Of a stretch of 59,005 nt of DNA, positions 44,111-52,361 are shown piece after piece. The notes under the pieces are model-generated. The model was not told the origin of the DNA. It searched no databases and worked only from the letters and a program-made list of their open reading frames with translations. How positions within the stretch are numbered: position 1 is the stretch's first letter; the number at the start of each line of letters is the position of its first letter. The DNA comes from Sulfuricella sp035530375. Lineage in GTDB: Bacteria > Pseudomonadota > Gammaproteobacteria > Burkholderiales > Sulfuricellaceae. Both the position numbers and the translations under genes were made by a program. The stretch spans positions 1 through 59,005 of the forward strand of contig DATKUY010000051.1 of assembly GCA_035530375.1 (NCBI GenBank). The letters are read 5' to 3'.

Positions 44111-45160
44111 ATGAAAATCGACACATCTGAAATGATCTTGAGTAGTACGAATGGTGAGCAGGTGGAGCAGGAGAGTCGCACGAAGTGGAAGGTCGAACTG
44201 GATGGCCGCTGGCTGGGTTTTGACGACTTGTATGCGGAGCAGAAACAAGCTTTTTCTCCGGTGATGACGGCCTCTGCCACGCCTGTTCACGCCGATTCAG
44301 GGCTGAAACCCTTGGCGCGTGGCGCAGCCAACGAAGAGATGGTGCGTAACCATGCCGCGCAGATGCTGCTGGATATTCTGGATGGGGCGCTTCCCGGCAA
44401 GGCGGCCAGTTCGGCAGTGGATTCATGCCAGCAGCAATGCCATGCAAGGATGCGCTCCAAATCCCCTCAGGGCGCGGAGGCTCTGATCGCCGACACCTTT
44501 ACGCTGAAATATCAAAAGTGCGAAAAAACCATCAAGTCGGAGCAAACGGTATTTTCTGCCGCCGGAATGGTCAAAACTGCCGATGGCCGGCAAATTTCGC
44601 TTAACCTGTATTCGCGCATGAGTCGTCAGGAAGCGAGCGAAAGCGTGTCTTGCGGAACAGTAAAGGTCGAGAAACTGAAAGACCCGCTGGTGGTTAATCT
44701 GGATGGAAAAGGCGTGCGCCTGACCGATGATCGCTTCGCTTTTAATCTCGATGGCAACGGCGTGATGGAAAAAATTCCGTCTCTTGCTCCGGGCAGCGGT
44801 TTTCTCGCGCTGGATGCGAATGGTAACGGCTGTGTCGATTCCGGGCTGGAATTGTTTGGCACGCAAAGTGGCAATGGTTTTGCCGATTTGGCTGCCTGGG
44901 ATGATGATCATAATGGATGGATCGACGAGAATGACAGCGTATTCGACAAGTTGCGCATCTGGCGCGGCGGGGAAAGTGGTCAGCCGCTGGAAACCCTGGC
45001 GCAAAGCGGGGTAGGTGCGATTTATCTGGGCAGTGCCGGCAGCGAGTTTACGCTTAAGGGCATGGGAAATGAATTATTGGGAAAAGTGCGGGATACGGGG
45101 GTTTTTCTCAGGGAAGACGGGACGACCGGCATGATGCAACAGATTGATCTGGCGGTATGA
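44111..45160 (+). CDS. EF-hand-like calcium-binding protein
   Basis: 349 residues from the ATG at 44111, preceded by GGAG. The second half carries acidic loops of EF-hand or dockerin type: LNLDGKGVRLTDD, FNLDGNGVMEK, LDANGNGCVDSGLELFG and WDDDHNGWIDENDSVFDKLRIW. This layout is common in modules beside RTX repeats, but here no RTX nonapeptides, signal peptide or secretion tail is visible. The first half has three conserved-looking cysteines and no known domain. Probably calcium-binding; location and role unknown. Confidence 0.75.
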   Translation: MKIDTSEMILSSTNGEQVEQESRTKWKVELDGRWLGFDDLYAEQKQAFSPVMTASATPVHADSGLKPLARGAANEEMVRNHAAQMLLDILDGALPGKAASSAVDSCQQQCHARMRSKSPQGAEALIADTFTLKYQKCEKTIKSEQTVFSAAGMVKTADGRQISLNLYSRMSRQEASESVSCGTVKVEKLKDPLVVNLDGKGVRLTDDRFAFNLDGNGVMEKIPSLAPGSGFLALDANGNGCVDSGLELFGTQSGNGFADLAAWDDDHNGWIDENDSVFDKLRIWRGGESGQPLETLAQSGVGAIYLGSAGSEFTLKGMGNELLGKVRDTGVFLREDGTTGMMQQIDLAV

Positions 45161-45227
45161 GTGATCCGAATTATGGCTGAAAGTATTCCACCACCTTTGT
45201 CTTAGAGCGGTTTGTCCTCCGCGGATC

Positions 45228-46943
45228 TTATACCGCATGCAGCTTGCTGTAAGCGGCGAGCAGACGCTGGTGCATGTCGCAACCTGCAAGCGCCATTCCC
45301 GGCGATTGCAGGCCGAAGAAACGCTGCTTTCCGTCGAGCAGGAATTGCGCCTGTTGCAGCGTGTCTGCGCCATACAGGTGCAGCAGGACGTTGCCATAGG
45401 AGGCGGTATCGCCCAGATTAAGCAGACTTTCGATGCAACGGTAAACATTGCGGCGGTGTTTATCCAGTTGCGCGAAATGGCGTATCCAGTCGCAGCCCTC
45501 ACGGATCGCTTCTTCATTGCCGATCGCAAGCGCCAGCAGGGTTTTCAGTTCGCCGACTCGCAAATCTTGCCACAACGAGTCGGCATCGGCTGCCAGGGCG
45601 ATTAGCGCTGCGACCGGCCGCTGGTCGTCGAGGCCTAACTCATTCAGCATATCCAGCAAGCCGGAGCATTCTTTCTCGTCCAGATCAGACAGGCGCAGGA
45701 TGGCGGGACGGATGACGTTGCCGACGCTGTTGTTTTCCCATTCCAGGTCGTCGATGGGATAAATCTCGGACATGCCGGGCACGAGTATCCGGCAGGCATA
45801 GATGTCCAGATGGGTATAGTCGGCGATGTAGATATCGTGGCCTTCGGCGTGGATGCGTTCGGTCAGCCAGGCATAGTCTTCCTCGGTGGTGGCGCTGAAA
45901 TTCCAGTCGCTGAATTCGAAATTCGGGGCGTTGCCGAGGAAGTCCCAGCTGACGATTCCGCTGGAATCGACGAAGTGGATTTCCAGATTGGGCGAACTGG
46001 CAATTTCATCCGGATCGAAGCCCGGCTCGGGAAAGCCGCCCAGCGCATCCAGTGCGCGACCTTGCAGCAACTCGGTGAGTGCGCGTTCAAGAGCGATTTC
46101 AAAGCGCGGGTGGGCGCCGAAGCTGGAGAAACAGCCCTGATCGTGCGGGTTGAGCAGGGTTACGTTCATCACCGGATATTGGCCGCCCAGCGATGCGTCC
46201 TTGACCAGAATGCCGAAACCCGCCGCGCGCAATGCGCGGACTCCCGCCTCAATGCGCGGATAGCGCGCGATCACCTGATCCGGCACCTCCGGCAGGCATA
46301 GCCCTTCGCCGATGATGCGAAACTTGATATGACGTTCGAAAATTTCAGACAACGCCTGGGTGCGCGCCTCAGCGGGGGTGTTGCCCGCCGCCATGCCGTT
46401 GCTGACATACAGGTTGCCGATGATGTTTACCGGGAACAACACGTTGGCGCCATCGCGGCTCCGGATGAAGGGCAGGGCGCAAATACGGCCTTCGGCATCA
46501 CCGGAGTTCAGATCGACCAGCATATCGGCCTTGATGCCGCCTTCCGGGTTGTAGAACTCGCGCAGTTCCGGCGTGAGCAGGCCGTCCGGCCATTCGCCGT
46601 CGTCGCAAGGCTTGAACCATCGTTCCTGCGGATAATGGGTGAATGCGCGCAGGGCGGGCGTCCCACCCAGGTAATAATGCGACCAGAAATAGTTGCAGGA
46701 AAGACGTTCGAAAAACTCACCCAGCGCGCTCGCCAGCGCCGCCCGCTTCGATGCGCCCTTGCCATTGGTGAACAGCAGCGGACAGTCGCGCTCACGTAGA
46801 TGCACCGACCAGATGCCTTCTACCGGGTTCAGCCATGAGCATTCCTCGATGTGGAAATCCAGCGCTTCCAGCTTGTTGTGCATGGCGCTGATGGTCGATT
46901 CCAGCGAGGCATCCTTGCCCGCAATAAAGCTTTCTTTGTGCAT
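45228..46943 (-). CDS. ycaO: YcaO protein (RimO accessory factor)
   Basis: 571 residues, close to E. coli YcaO in length and sequence: FIAGKDASLESTI, EECSWLNPVEGIWSVHLRERDC, FTNGKGASKRAALASALGEFFERLS, NIIGNLYVSNGMAAGNT, and IVPGMSEIYPIDDLEW. YcaO domains use ATP to activate amide backbones; E. coli YcaO assists RimO in methylthiolation of ribosomal protein S12. The glutamates of the ATP-binding ridge (ALGEFFER and ALSEIFER) are kept. No peptide natural-product genes are near, so the housekeeping role is most likely. Confidence 0.95.
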   Translation of the reverse strand: MHKESFIAGKDASLESTISAMHNKLEALDFHIEECSWLNPVEGIWSVHLRERDCPLLFTNGKGASKRAALASALGEFFERLSCNYFWSHYYLGGTPALRAFTHYPQERWFKPCDDGEWPDGLLTPELREFYNPEGGIKADMLVDLNSGDAEGRICALPFIRSRDGANVLFPVNIIGNLYVSNGMAAGNTPAEARTQALSEIFERHIKFRIIGEGLCLPEVPDQVIARYPRIEAGVRALRAAGFGILVKDASLGGQYPVMNVTLLNPHDQGCFSSFGAHPRFEIALERALTELLQGRALDALGGFPEPGFDPDEIASSPNLEIHFVDSSGIVSWDFLGNAPNFEFSDWNFSATTEEDYAWLTERIHAEGHDIYIADYTHLDIYACRILVPGMSEIYPIDDLEWENNSVGNVIRPAILRLSDLDEKECSGLLDMLNELGLDDQRPVAALIALAADADSLWQDLRVGELKTLLALAIGNEEAIREGCDWIRHFAQLDKHRRNVYRCIESLLNLGDTASYGNVLLHLYGADTLQQAQFLLDGKQRFFGLQSPGMALAGCDMHQRLLAAYSKLHAV

Positions 46944-46976
46944 GTGGGTATCCCTGCCGGCTTGCCGCCGGGGAAA

Positions 46977-47891
46977 TTATTCGGTATGCGAAACGTCCTG
47001 CAAATTTGTCGCTGTTTTTTCTTTGACGGGTGAATGGTTCTCAAGCATGGTGCTGCGAGTGTCCGGTGTCTCCAGGGTAATACGCCCCAGCGCACCGGTG
47101 CGGTAGTCCTTCAGCAGCGTGAGAGCAGCCTTTTCCAAGTCGGGGGCGCCACCTTTGAGGAGGATGCCACGTCGCCTGGCGACAGCCTCGATGACGGCCG
47201 TGCCATCCATTCCTTCCACGGCGCAGTTATAGCGGGCGTTTAGCAGGGCAGGATAGCGTGTCAGCAGGATTTCGGCGAGAAAGGCTGCCACTTCCTCGTC
47301 GATCACGGCATTGCGTCCTATCGCATGGCTCGCAGCCAGCAAGTATCCATCGCTGTCGTGCTCGATTCTCGGCCACATCAGACCGGGCGTATCGGTGAGC
47401 GACATGCGGTCGTTCAGGTCGAAGCGCTGTTGCGTCTTGGTCACCGCCGGTTCGTCGCCCACTGCCGCCACCCGGCGTTTCAGCAGTGCGTTCATCAGGG
47501 TTGATTTGCCGACGTTGGGGATGCCCATGATCATCATGCGCAGAGGCTTCAGATTGGTGCCGCGGTGGGGTGCGATTTCCTGGCACAGGCCGGGTACCTT
47601 GGCGACATCACCCGGCTTCTTGCAGGACAACGCTACCGCCTTGACACCCTTCTGCCGGTTGTAGAAATTGAGCCAGGCCTGAGTGACGGCGGGGTCGGCC
47701 AAATCGGCCTTGTTGAGGATTTTCAGGCAGGGACGCTGGCGGTGCACGCGCAACTCCTTGATCATCGGGTTGCTGCTTGCCTCGGGCAGGCGGGCATCCA
47801 GCACCTCGATGACGATATCAATGCGCTCCATGGTTTCAGCCGCTTTTTTGCGTGCCGAGACCATGTGGCCGGGAAACCAGTTAATAGACAT
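46977..47891 (-). CDS. ylqF: Ribosome biogenesis GTPase YlqF/RbgA
   Basis: 304 residues, a circularly permuted GTPase: NKADL (G4) comes first, then GIPNVGKSTLMNAL (G1) and DTPGLMWP (G3). The opening INWFPGHMVSARKKAAE is the RbgA signature. RbgA acts in late 50S assembly. The ycaO gene follows on the same strand 33 bases later, so the two may be co-transcribed. Confidence 0.94.
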   Translation of the reverse strand: MSINWFPGHMVSARKKAAETMERIDIVIEVLDARLPEASSNPMIKELRVHRQRPCLKILNKADLADPAVTQAWLNFYNRQKGVKAVALSCKKPGDVAKVPGLCQEIAPHRGTNLKPLRMMIMGIPNVGKSTLMNALLKRRVAAVGDEPAVTKTQQRFDLNDRMSLTDTPGLMWPRIEHDSDGYLLAASHAIGRNAVIDEEVAAFLAEILLTRYPALLNARYNCAVEGMDGTAVIEAVARRRGILLKGGAPDLEKAALTLLKDYRTGALGRITLETPDTRSTMLENHSPVKEKTATNLQDVSHTE

Positions 47892-48223
47892 TCCGAATCA
47901 ACTATTTAATCAAACGCTTATTCTACACTTCGCGGCGCGGTGCGTCATGTTTTGCATGCACTTTTTGCTGTTGACATGTTTTCTTCTGCCCCCTGATAAT
48001 GGCCCCAGGAATTTCTTGCTATCCCTCCGCCGGTTTCGATTTCGCCCCAATTCCTGCATGGCGTGGCGCGTTGCGTTGTGTGGCCCGGAGATTTAGTGTT
48101 CAAGTACCGTCAATATCGGCAGTTTCCGACAAGACCACATATCAAGCCCTGTGGCTTTTGTTTTTTTATGGCCTGTATGGTCGAGAATGCGCGCACTGCG
48201 AGCCAGACTACGGAATAATCCCA
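47892..48223. other. 332-base intergenic region
   Basis: The frame of the DUF6164 gene stays open upstream to 47999 but has no similarity or ribosome site there, so I treat it as non-coding. The promoters of ylqF (-) and the DUF6164 gene (+) should be here; no clear boxes or dyads are seen. Confidence 0.5.
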
Positions 48224-48589
48224 ATGCCGGTTAAATTGTTCAGATTGAATAATGTGCCTGATGACGAGGCAGAAGAAGTTCGCGAATTATTGACGGGCAA
48301 TGAGATCGATTTCTACGAGACTTCTTCGGGCATCTGGGGGATATCGATGGCGGCGATCTGGCTGCGTGATGAAGATCAATACCAGCGGGCCAAGTCGCTT
48401 ATCGACGAATACCAGAACGAGCGGCTTGCCACGGCAAGGGAAGAATATGCCCAGTTGCGAATGGAAGGAAAGAGCCGAACGATAATCGATGTAATCAGGG
48501 AGAATCCTGTTCGATTTGTCGTTTACCTGGCAGCCATCTCTGCGGTAATTTACTTTTCCACCAAGCCATTCATCGATATCGGAAAATAA
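48224..48589 (+). CDS. DUF6164 family protein
   Basis: 121 residues from the ATG at 48224 (MPVKLFRLNNVPDDEAEEVRELL). The N-domain, with IDFYETSSGIWGISMAAIWLRDE, matches a small family of unknown function common in gamma- and betaproteobacteria. One membrane helix near the C-terminus (FVVYLAAISAVIYFS) anchors it. The family resembles PII/signal-transducer-like ferredoxin folds only loosely; no role is known. Confidence 0.8.
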   Translation: MPVKLFRLNNVPDDEAEEVRELLTGNEIDFYETSSGIWGISMAAIWLRDEDQYQRAKSLIDEYQNERLATAREEYAQLRMEGKSRTIIDVIRENPVRFVVYLAAISAVIYFSTKPFIDIGK

Positions 48590-48636
48590 CGACTATCCAC
48601 AATTACATTCTGGTTATATAGATATTGGCAAAAAAG

Positions 48637-48654
48637 ATGTAGAATCTACTACAT
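48637..48654 (+). promoter_or_regulatory. Perfect dyad upstream of a small gene
   Basis: ATGTAG-AATCTA-CTACAT is a perfect 6-6-6 inverted repeat, 28 bases before the GTG start at 48683. It overlaps an AT-rich stretch with TTGGCA at 48625, so it could be an operator across a promoter. Confidence 0.4.
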
Positions 48655-48682
48655 GTTGTGGTTTTCTGGACGGAGGTGATAC

Positions 48683-48910
48683 GTGGCCCAGTTTGGAATA
48701 ATAGATATGTACAGGCTGCGCTCCGAGCTTGATCGGCTCAAAACGGAGCGCGAGAAGCTGCTCCAGCTTGCTTGTGCGGCATTGGTGCTAGTCAACGACC
48801 TGGATAGTGACACCTATGAAAGCTACGAGGCGGCGGAGCTCGTGGCTGATTGCCTCAACCATTTGCCCGATCCGGTGATGAACGAGGTGCTGGGTTATTC
48901 CCGCCACTGA
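48683..48910 (+). CDS. Small hypothetical protein
   Basis: 75 residues with a GTG start and an excellent GGAGGTGAT ribosome site. The sequence is helical with a predicted coiled coil (YRLRSELDRLKTEREKLLQLACAALVLVND), then acidic. I do not recognise a family. The strong ribosome site and the dyad before it argue that it is real. Confidence 0.72.
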   Translation: MAQFGIIDMYRLRSELDRLKTEREKLLQLACAALVLVNDLDSDTYESYEAAELVADCLNHLPDPVMNEVLGYSRH

Positions 48911-49014
48911 GTTTGCCGCATGGGTTTTTTCGTCGGCTTCCTTTATGGTGAATTTCTCGTTGACCCCGTCTGGCACCAATTCCTGTCGGGTCAAGCATTC
49001 TGAATGCCGCAGCC

Positions 49015-49257
49015 ATGAAATCCAGCTTGATTGATCCTGATACCGACCTCGCCCGCGAATGCTATGGGCTGGTTTATTCACCCAGCCCATATCGCAAGCG
49101 CTTTCCAGAAAACTGCGTGGTGCTGAAAGCTTCCGAGGAAGATGCGCGAACCAGCGCCGATCCGGCAAAAAAACTCGTGCCGGCGGTACTATTCGGCCCA
49201 TCGCGTTCGTCCGAGGGGGTCAGGCTGTTTTATCTGGTGCGCTGGCTCGATAATTGA
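49015..49257 (+). CDS. Small hypothetical protein
   Basis: 80 residues (MKSSLIDPDTDLARECYGLVYSPSPYRKRFPENC...VRLFYLVRWLDN). No known domain, no signal peptide. The ribosome site is weak. Its amino acid composition is normal and it does not overlap a better candidate, but a longer ORF on the other strand covers it, so the call is moderate. Confidence 0.55.
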   Translation: MKSSLIDPDTDLARECYGLVYSPSPYRKRFPENCVVLKASEEDARTSADPAKKLVPAVLFGPSRSSEGVRLFYLVRWLDN

Positions 49258-49362
49258 TTCGGCCATCAGTACAGCATCAACATCGTGGCGGTAATCCAGT
49301 ATTAATACCCCATGGCTGGAAGCGCTTTATGGAGTTTCCGGAAATTTCGGAGCGCAATATTT

Positions 49363-51417
49363 ATGCCATCGTCGAATAACAAAAAATCAGCGTTTCCCGG
49401 ACAAAAGAAGTCTGCGGCCAGATTCATGAAATCAAGGTACGGCTTGTTGGCGGGCTCACTGCTGCTTTATGCCGGCATGGCACAGGGCGCGGAAAAGAAC
49501 GCCGCTTTATCGGAAAACGTCTATCTGGACGAGATGCCGGTCGTGCTCTCTGTGTCACGCCTTTCCCAGCCCATAGACGAAGCGCCCGCTGCAGTGACGG
49601 TGATCGACCGCCAGATGATCAAGGACTCCGGTGCCTGGGATTTGTCCGAGGTGTTCCGGCTGGTGCCGGGGATGTATGTCGCCTATCATTCCGCCCCTGA
49701 TTATGCGGTGGATAGCACAGTCAGCTATCATGGGCTGACTAACGCCTATGCACAACGCATGCAGGTACTGGTAGATGGACGTTCGGTATATTCCCCCCTG
49801 TTTGGCGGCATGCTGTGGAGTGACATTCCATTGGCCATGGATGACATCGAACGCATCGAAGTCATTCGCGGTCCCGATTCGGCGAGCTACGGCGCCAACT
49901 CCTTCATGGGCGTCATTAACATCATCACACGCCATTCAGCGGAAACACAGGGGAAATTCGTTTCTCTTTCTGCGGGGCGCAGCCGGGATGAGGCGGTTGC
50001 CCGCTATGGCGGGAAAAACGGCGACCTGACTTACCGCCTGACTGCCGGGATTCGCAACGATCAGGGGGAAACCGCTAAGATGGCGAACCCATTGACCACA
50101 CAAGGCCGATGGGATGAGAACCTGCTTGACGACAAGAAAATTCACCTGTTGACCTTTCGTGCCGATTATCGCGTCAATCCGATAGATGAACTGGAAATTC
50201 AGTTTGGCTACAACGGCGGCGACCGGCAGGAAGGTTCGCCAGGAGGAAACGTTATTGCGGTTAACAAGCGTGCAGATAACCACTTCGAACTCATGCACTG
50301 GCGCCGCGCTTTGAAAAACAATGGCGAATTGTCAGTCAAGTTCTACCATGCCACCGAAAGCAGTTTTTCCTCCATGCTCGACACCAGCAACGGTAACACT
50401 GTCAATGCAGATGTTATTGCCAATCGTTACGACCTGGAAATTCAGCACACTTTCTCACCCGGTGAAAGCACCCGTGCGGTATGGGGAGGCAGCGTGCGCT
50501 ACGACAAAACCTACGCCCCCTTCTGGTTAGCTGGAGACACGCAAGCCAAGCCATTTCACCTGTCCCGACTATTTGGCAATCTGGAATGGCGGGCACAGCC
50601 AGCGCTGGTCTTCAACCTCGGCACCATGGTTGAAGACAACAGCTTTACCGGCACAGACGTCACCCCTCGCGTGGCTGTCAACTGGCATTTTCTACCAGGG
50701 CACACTTTGCGCATAGGCCGCTCCAAGGCCACCCGCACACCTACGGTTTATGAAGAAAAATGGCGCCAATATTATAATTCTGTATTCCCTAACAAGTTTC
50801 CCTACGATGAACGTCCAGAACGCATTGATTCCAGGGAAATTGGTTATCTGGGGAAATTTCAAAACCTGAATGTGGACTTCCGCCTATTCCATGACCAGAT
50901 ATCCGATCTGATTTCAACCAACCCAATAACAGGAGTTCTTGGCGGTGAAATCAATACCGGCAATGCCACGATCAAAGGCTTTGAAACCCAACTGCAATGG
51001 AATATCGGGGAACGCACCCGCCTGATATACGGTTTGTCCCATACACAAGTAACCAGCAAAGACGAAAATGGAGTGAGCTACACCAATTCGGCACCGACCA
51101 ACAGCCAAAGCCTGATGCTCACCCACCGTTTCGATCATGGCCTGAGCGCCAGTCTGACGGGGTATCAGAATGGCGAAACGCATTCACCCGGCACAGATTC
51201 TGGGCCAACCCCAGAGCAGGCACCGGTTTATTACATCAACACCTACCGCCGTTGGGACGGGCGCTTGGCTTACAACTTCCATTCTGGCACAAGCAACGGC
51301 GAACTCGCGCTGATCGTGCAGAACTTCGCCGACTCACATTACTTCGAATACCGCCACGACAACGAACCTCCGGGCCGTACTGCCTGGCTCAACCTGAAGT
51401 TGGATTTCTGGCCCTGA
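49363..51417 (+). CDS. TonB-dependent outer membrane receptor
   Basis: 684 residues from the ATG at 49363 (GGAG ten bases upstream); starts at 49312 or 49426 are possible. The signal peptide ends at about AQG/AEKNA. A plug domain follows (APAAVTVIDRQMIKDSG, VLVDGRSVYSPLFGG, IERIEVIRGPDSASYGANSFMGVINIIT), then a beta barrel ending in LNLKLDFWP. The TonB box is probably in DEMPVVLSVSR. Similar receptors in BtuB/CirA style take up cofactors, siderophores or signals. The ligand is unknown. Its stop overlaps the start of the binding protein gene, and the kinase follows, which suggests a sensing operon rather than simple nutrient uptake. Confidence 0.94.
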   Translation: MPSSNNKKSAFPGQKKSAARFMKSRYGLLAGSLLLYAGMAQGAEKNAALSENVYLDEMPVVLSVSRLSQPIDEAPAAVTVIDRQMIKDSGAWDLSEVFRLVPGMYVAYHSAPDYAVDSTVSYHGLTNAYAQRMQVLVDGRSVYSPLFGGMLWSDIPLAMDDIERIEVIRGPDSASYGANSFMGVINIITRHSAETQGKFVSLSAGRSRDEAVARYGGKNGDLTYRLTAGIRNDQGETAKMANPLTTQGRWDENLLDDKKIHLLTFRADYRVNPIDELEIQFGYNGGDRQEGSPGGNVIAVNKRADNHFELMHWRRALKNNGELSVKFYHATESSFSSMLDTSNGNTVNADVIANRYDLEIQHTFSPGESTRAVWGGSVRYDKTYAPFWLAGDTQAKPFHLSRLFGNLEWRAQPALVFNLGTMVEDNSFTGTDVTPRVAVNWHFLPGHTLRIGRSKATRTPTVYEEKWRQYYNSVFPNKFPYDERPERIDSREIGYLGKFQNLNVDFRLFHDQISDLISTNPITGVLGGEINTGNATIKGFETQLQWNIGERTRLIYGLSHTQVTSKDENGVSYTNSAPTNSQSLMLTHRFDHGLSASLTGYQNGETHSPGTDSGPTPEQAPVYYINTYRRWDGRLAYNFHSGTSNGELALIVQNFADSHYFEYRHDNEPPGRTAWLNLKLDFWP

Positions 51418-52361
51418 TGCCCTTCTGGCGAATTTTCTCCGTTCTAGGCCTGGCTTTTGCCATGTTCTGTTTGCCGCGCATTGCGGTAGCGCTGGAGGGG
51501 GTGACGGTAGTGCTCAGTGAGGAGGGCGGCGCTTACGCCGAGGTCGTCGAAAAAATGCGCACCACACTTTCGCAGGGCAGCACCGCCAAGCTGGAAGTCC
51601 GAGTGATTCCGTTGCGCTCGTTGAAGAATGAGGAAACGCTCCGCACCAATGCCGGACAGATGCTGGTAGCGGTCGGCGTCGATGCCATGGAGGCAGTGGA
51701 AAAAAGCAGGTTGCCCCAGCCCGTGCTCAACGTGTTGGTGCCGCGTGCGGCTTATGAGAAAGTTGCGCGCCAGGGCGGGCGCTTGGGAGATCACCGCAAT
51801 TTTTCTGCAATTTATCTGGACCAGCCTTGGGCACGCCAGTTTGCCCTGATTCGCCAAGTACTTCCCGGGCGGATGCGAGTCGGCATCCTGCTGGGTTCAA
51901 GCTCAGCCGAGCTTGAGACATTGCTGCGGACGCAGGCCAAGGCTGCCGGTCTGGTAGCCGTAATCAAAAGAACCCGAAATGATGCCGACCCGCTACCGGA
52001 ACTGAAGCAGTTGCTTGGCAATTGCGATGCTGTCCTGGCGGTGCCCGATCCGGGTATTTACAACCGCAACACGATCCAGAGTCTTCTCCTTACTACTTAT
52101 CGTCACCAGATACCGCTGTTCGGCTTTTCGCCTTCTTACGTCAAGGCCGGCGCGATCGCGGCAGTGTACAGCGCACCGGCGCAGATCGGCCAGCAGGCGG
52201 CAGAGATCATCCAGCACCTGGCGGTAGAGCCGTATTTGCCGCCGCCCCAACCCTCCCGCTATTTCTCGGTCGGCGTCAATACCCAAGTGGCTCGCTCGCT
52301 GGGCTTGGCTGTCGACGACGAGGCTACACTGTTGAAACACGTCATGGAAGACGCACCATGA
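51417..52361 (+). CDS. Periplasmic substrate-binding protein (ABC_sub_bind family, PF04392)
   Basis: 314 residues from the ATG at 51417, coupled to the receptor (TGATG). A signal peptide (about 1-25, LPRIAVA) precedes two Rossmann-like lobes with YLDQPWARQFALIRQVLPGRMRVGILLGSSSAELE and YRHQIPLFGFSPSYVKAGAIAAVYSAPAQIGQQAAE, typical of PF04392. No ABC permease or ATPase accompanies it. It overlaps the kinase gene by four bases, so it may present the ligand to the sensor kinase rather than to a transporter. Confidence 0.9.
   Translation: MPFWRIFSVLGLAFAMFCLPRIAVALEGVTVVLSEEGGAYAEVVEKMRTTLSQGSTAKLEVRVIPLRSLKNEETLRTNAGQMLVAVGVDAMEAVEKSRLPQPVLNVLVPRAAYEKVARQGGRLGDHRNFSAIYLDQPWARQFALIRQVLPGRMRVGILLGSSSAELETLLRTQAKAAGLVAVIKRTRNDADPLPELKQLLGNCDAVLAVPDPGIYNRNTIQSLLLTTYRHQIPLFGFSPSYVKAGAIAAVYSAPAQIGQQAAEIIQHLAVEPYLPPPQPSRYFSVGVNTQVARSLGLAVDDEATLLKHVMEDAP

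Noticed and set aside
48788..49201. 137-residue minus-strand frame over two small hypothetical genes
   Set aside because: The plus-strand gene at 48683 has a strong ribosome site and this frame has none; its composition is antisense-like. It leaves some doubt over the gene at 49015.
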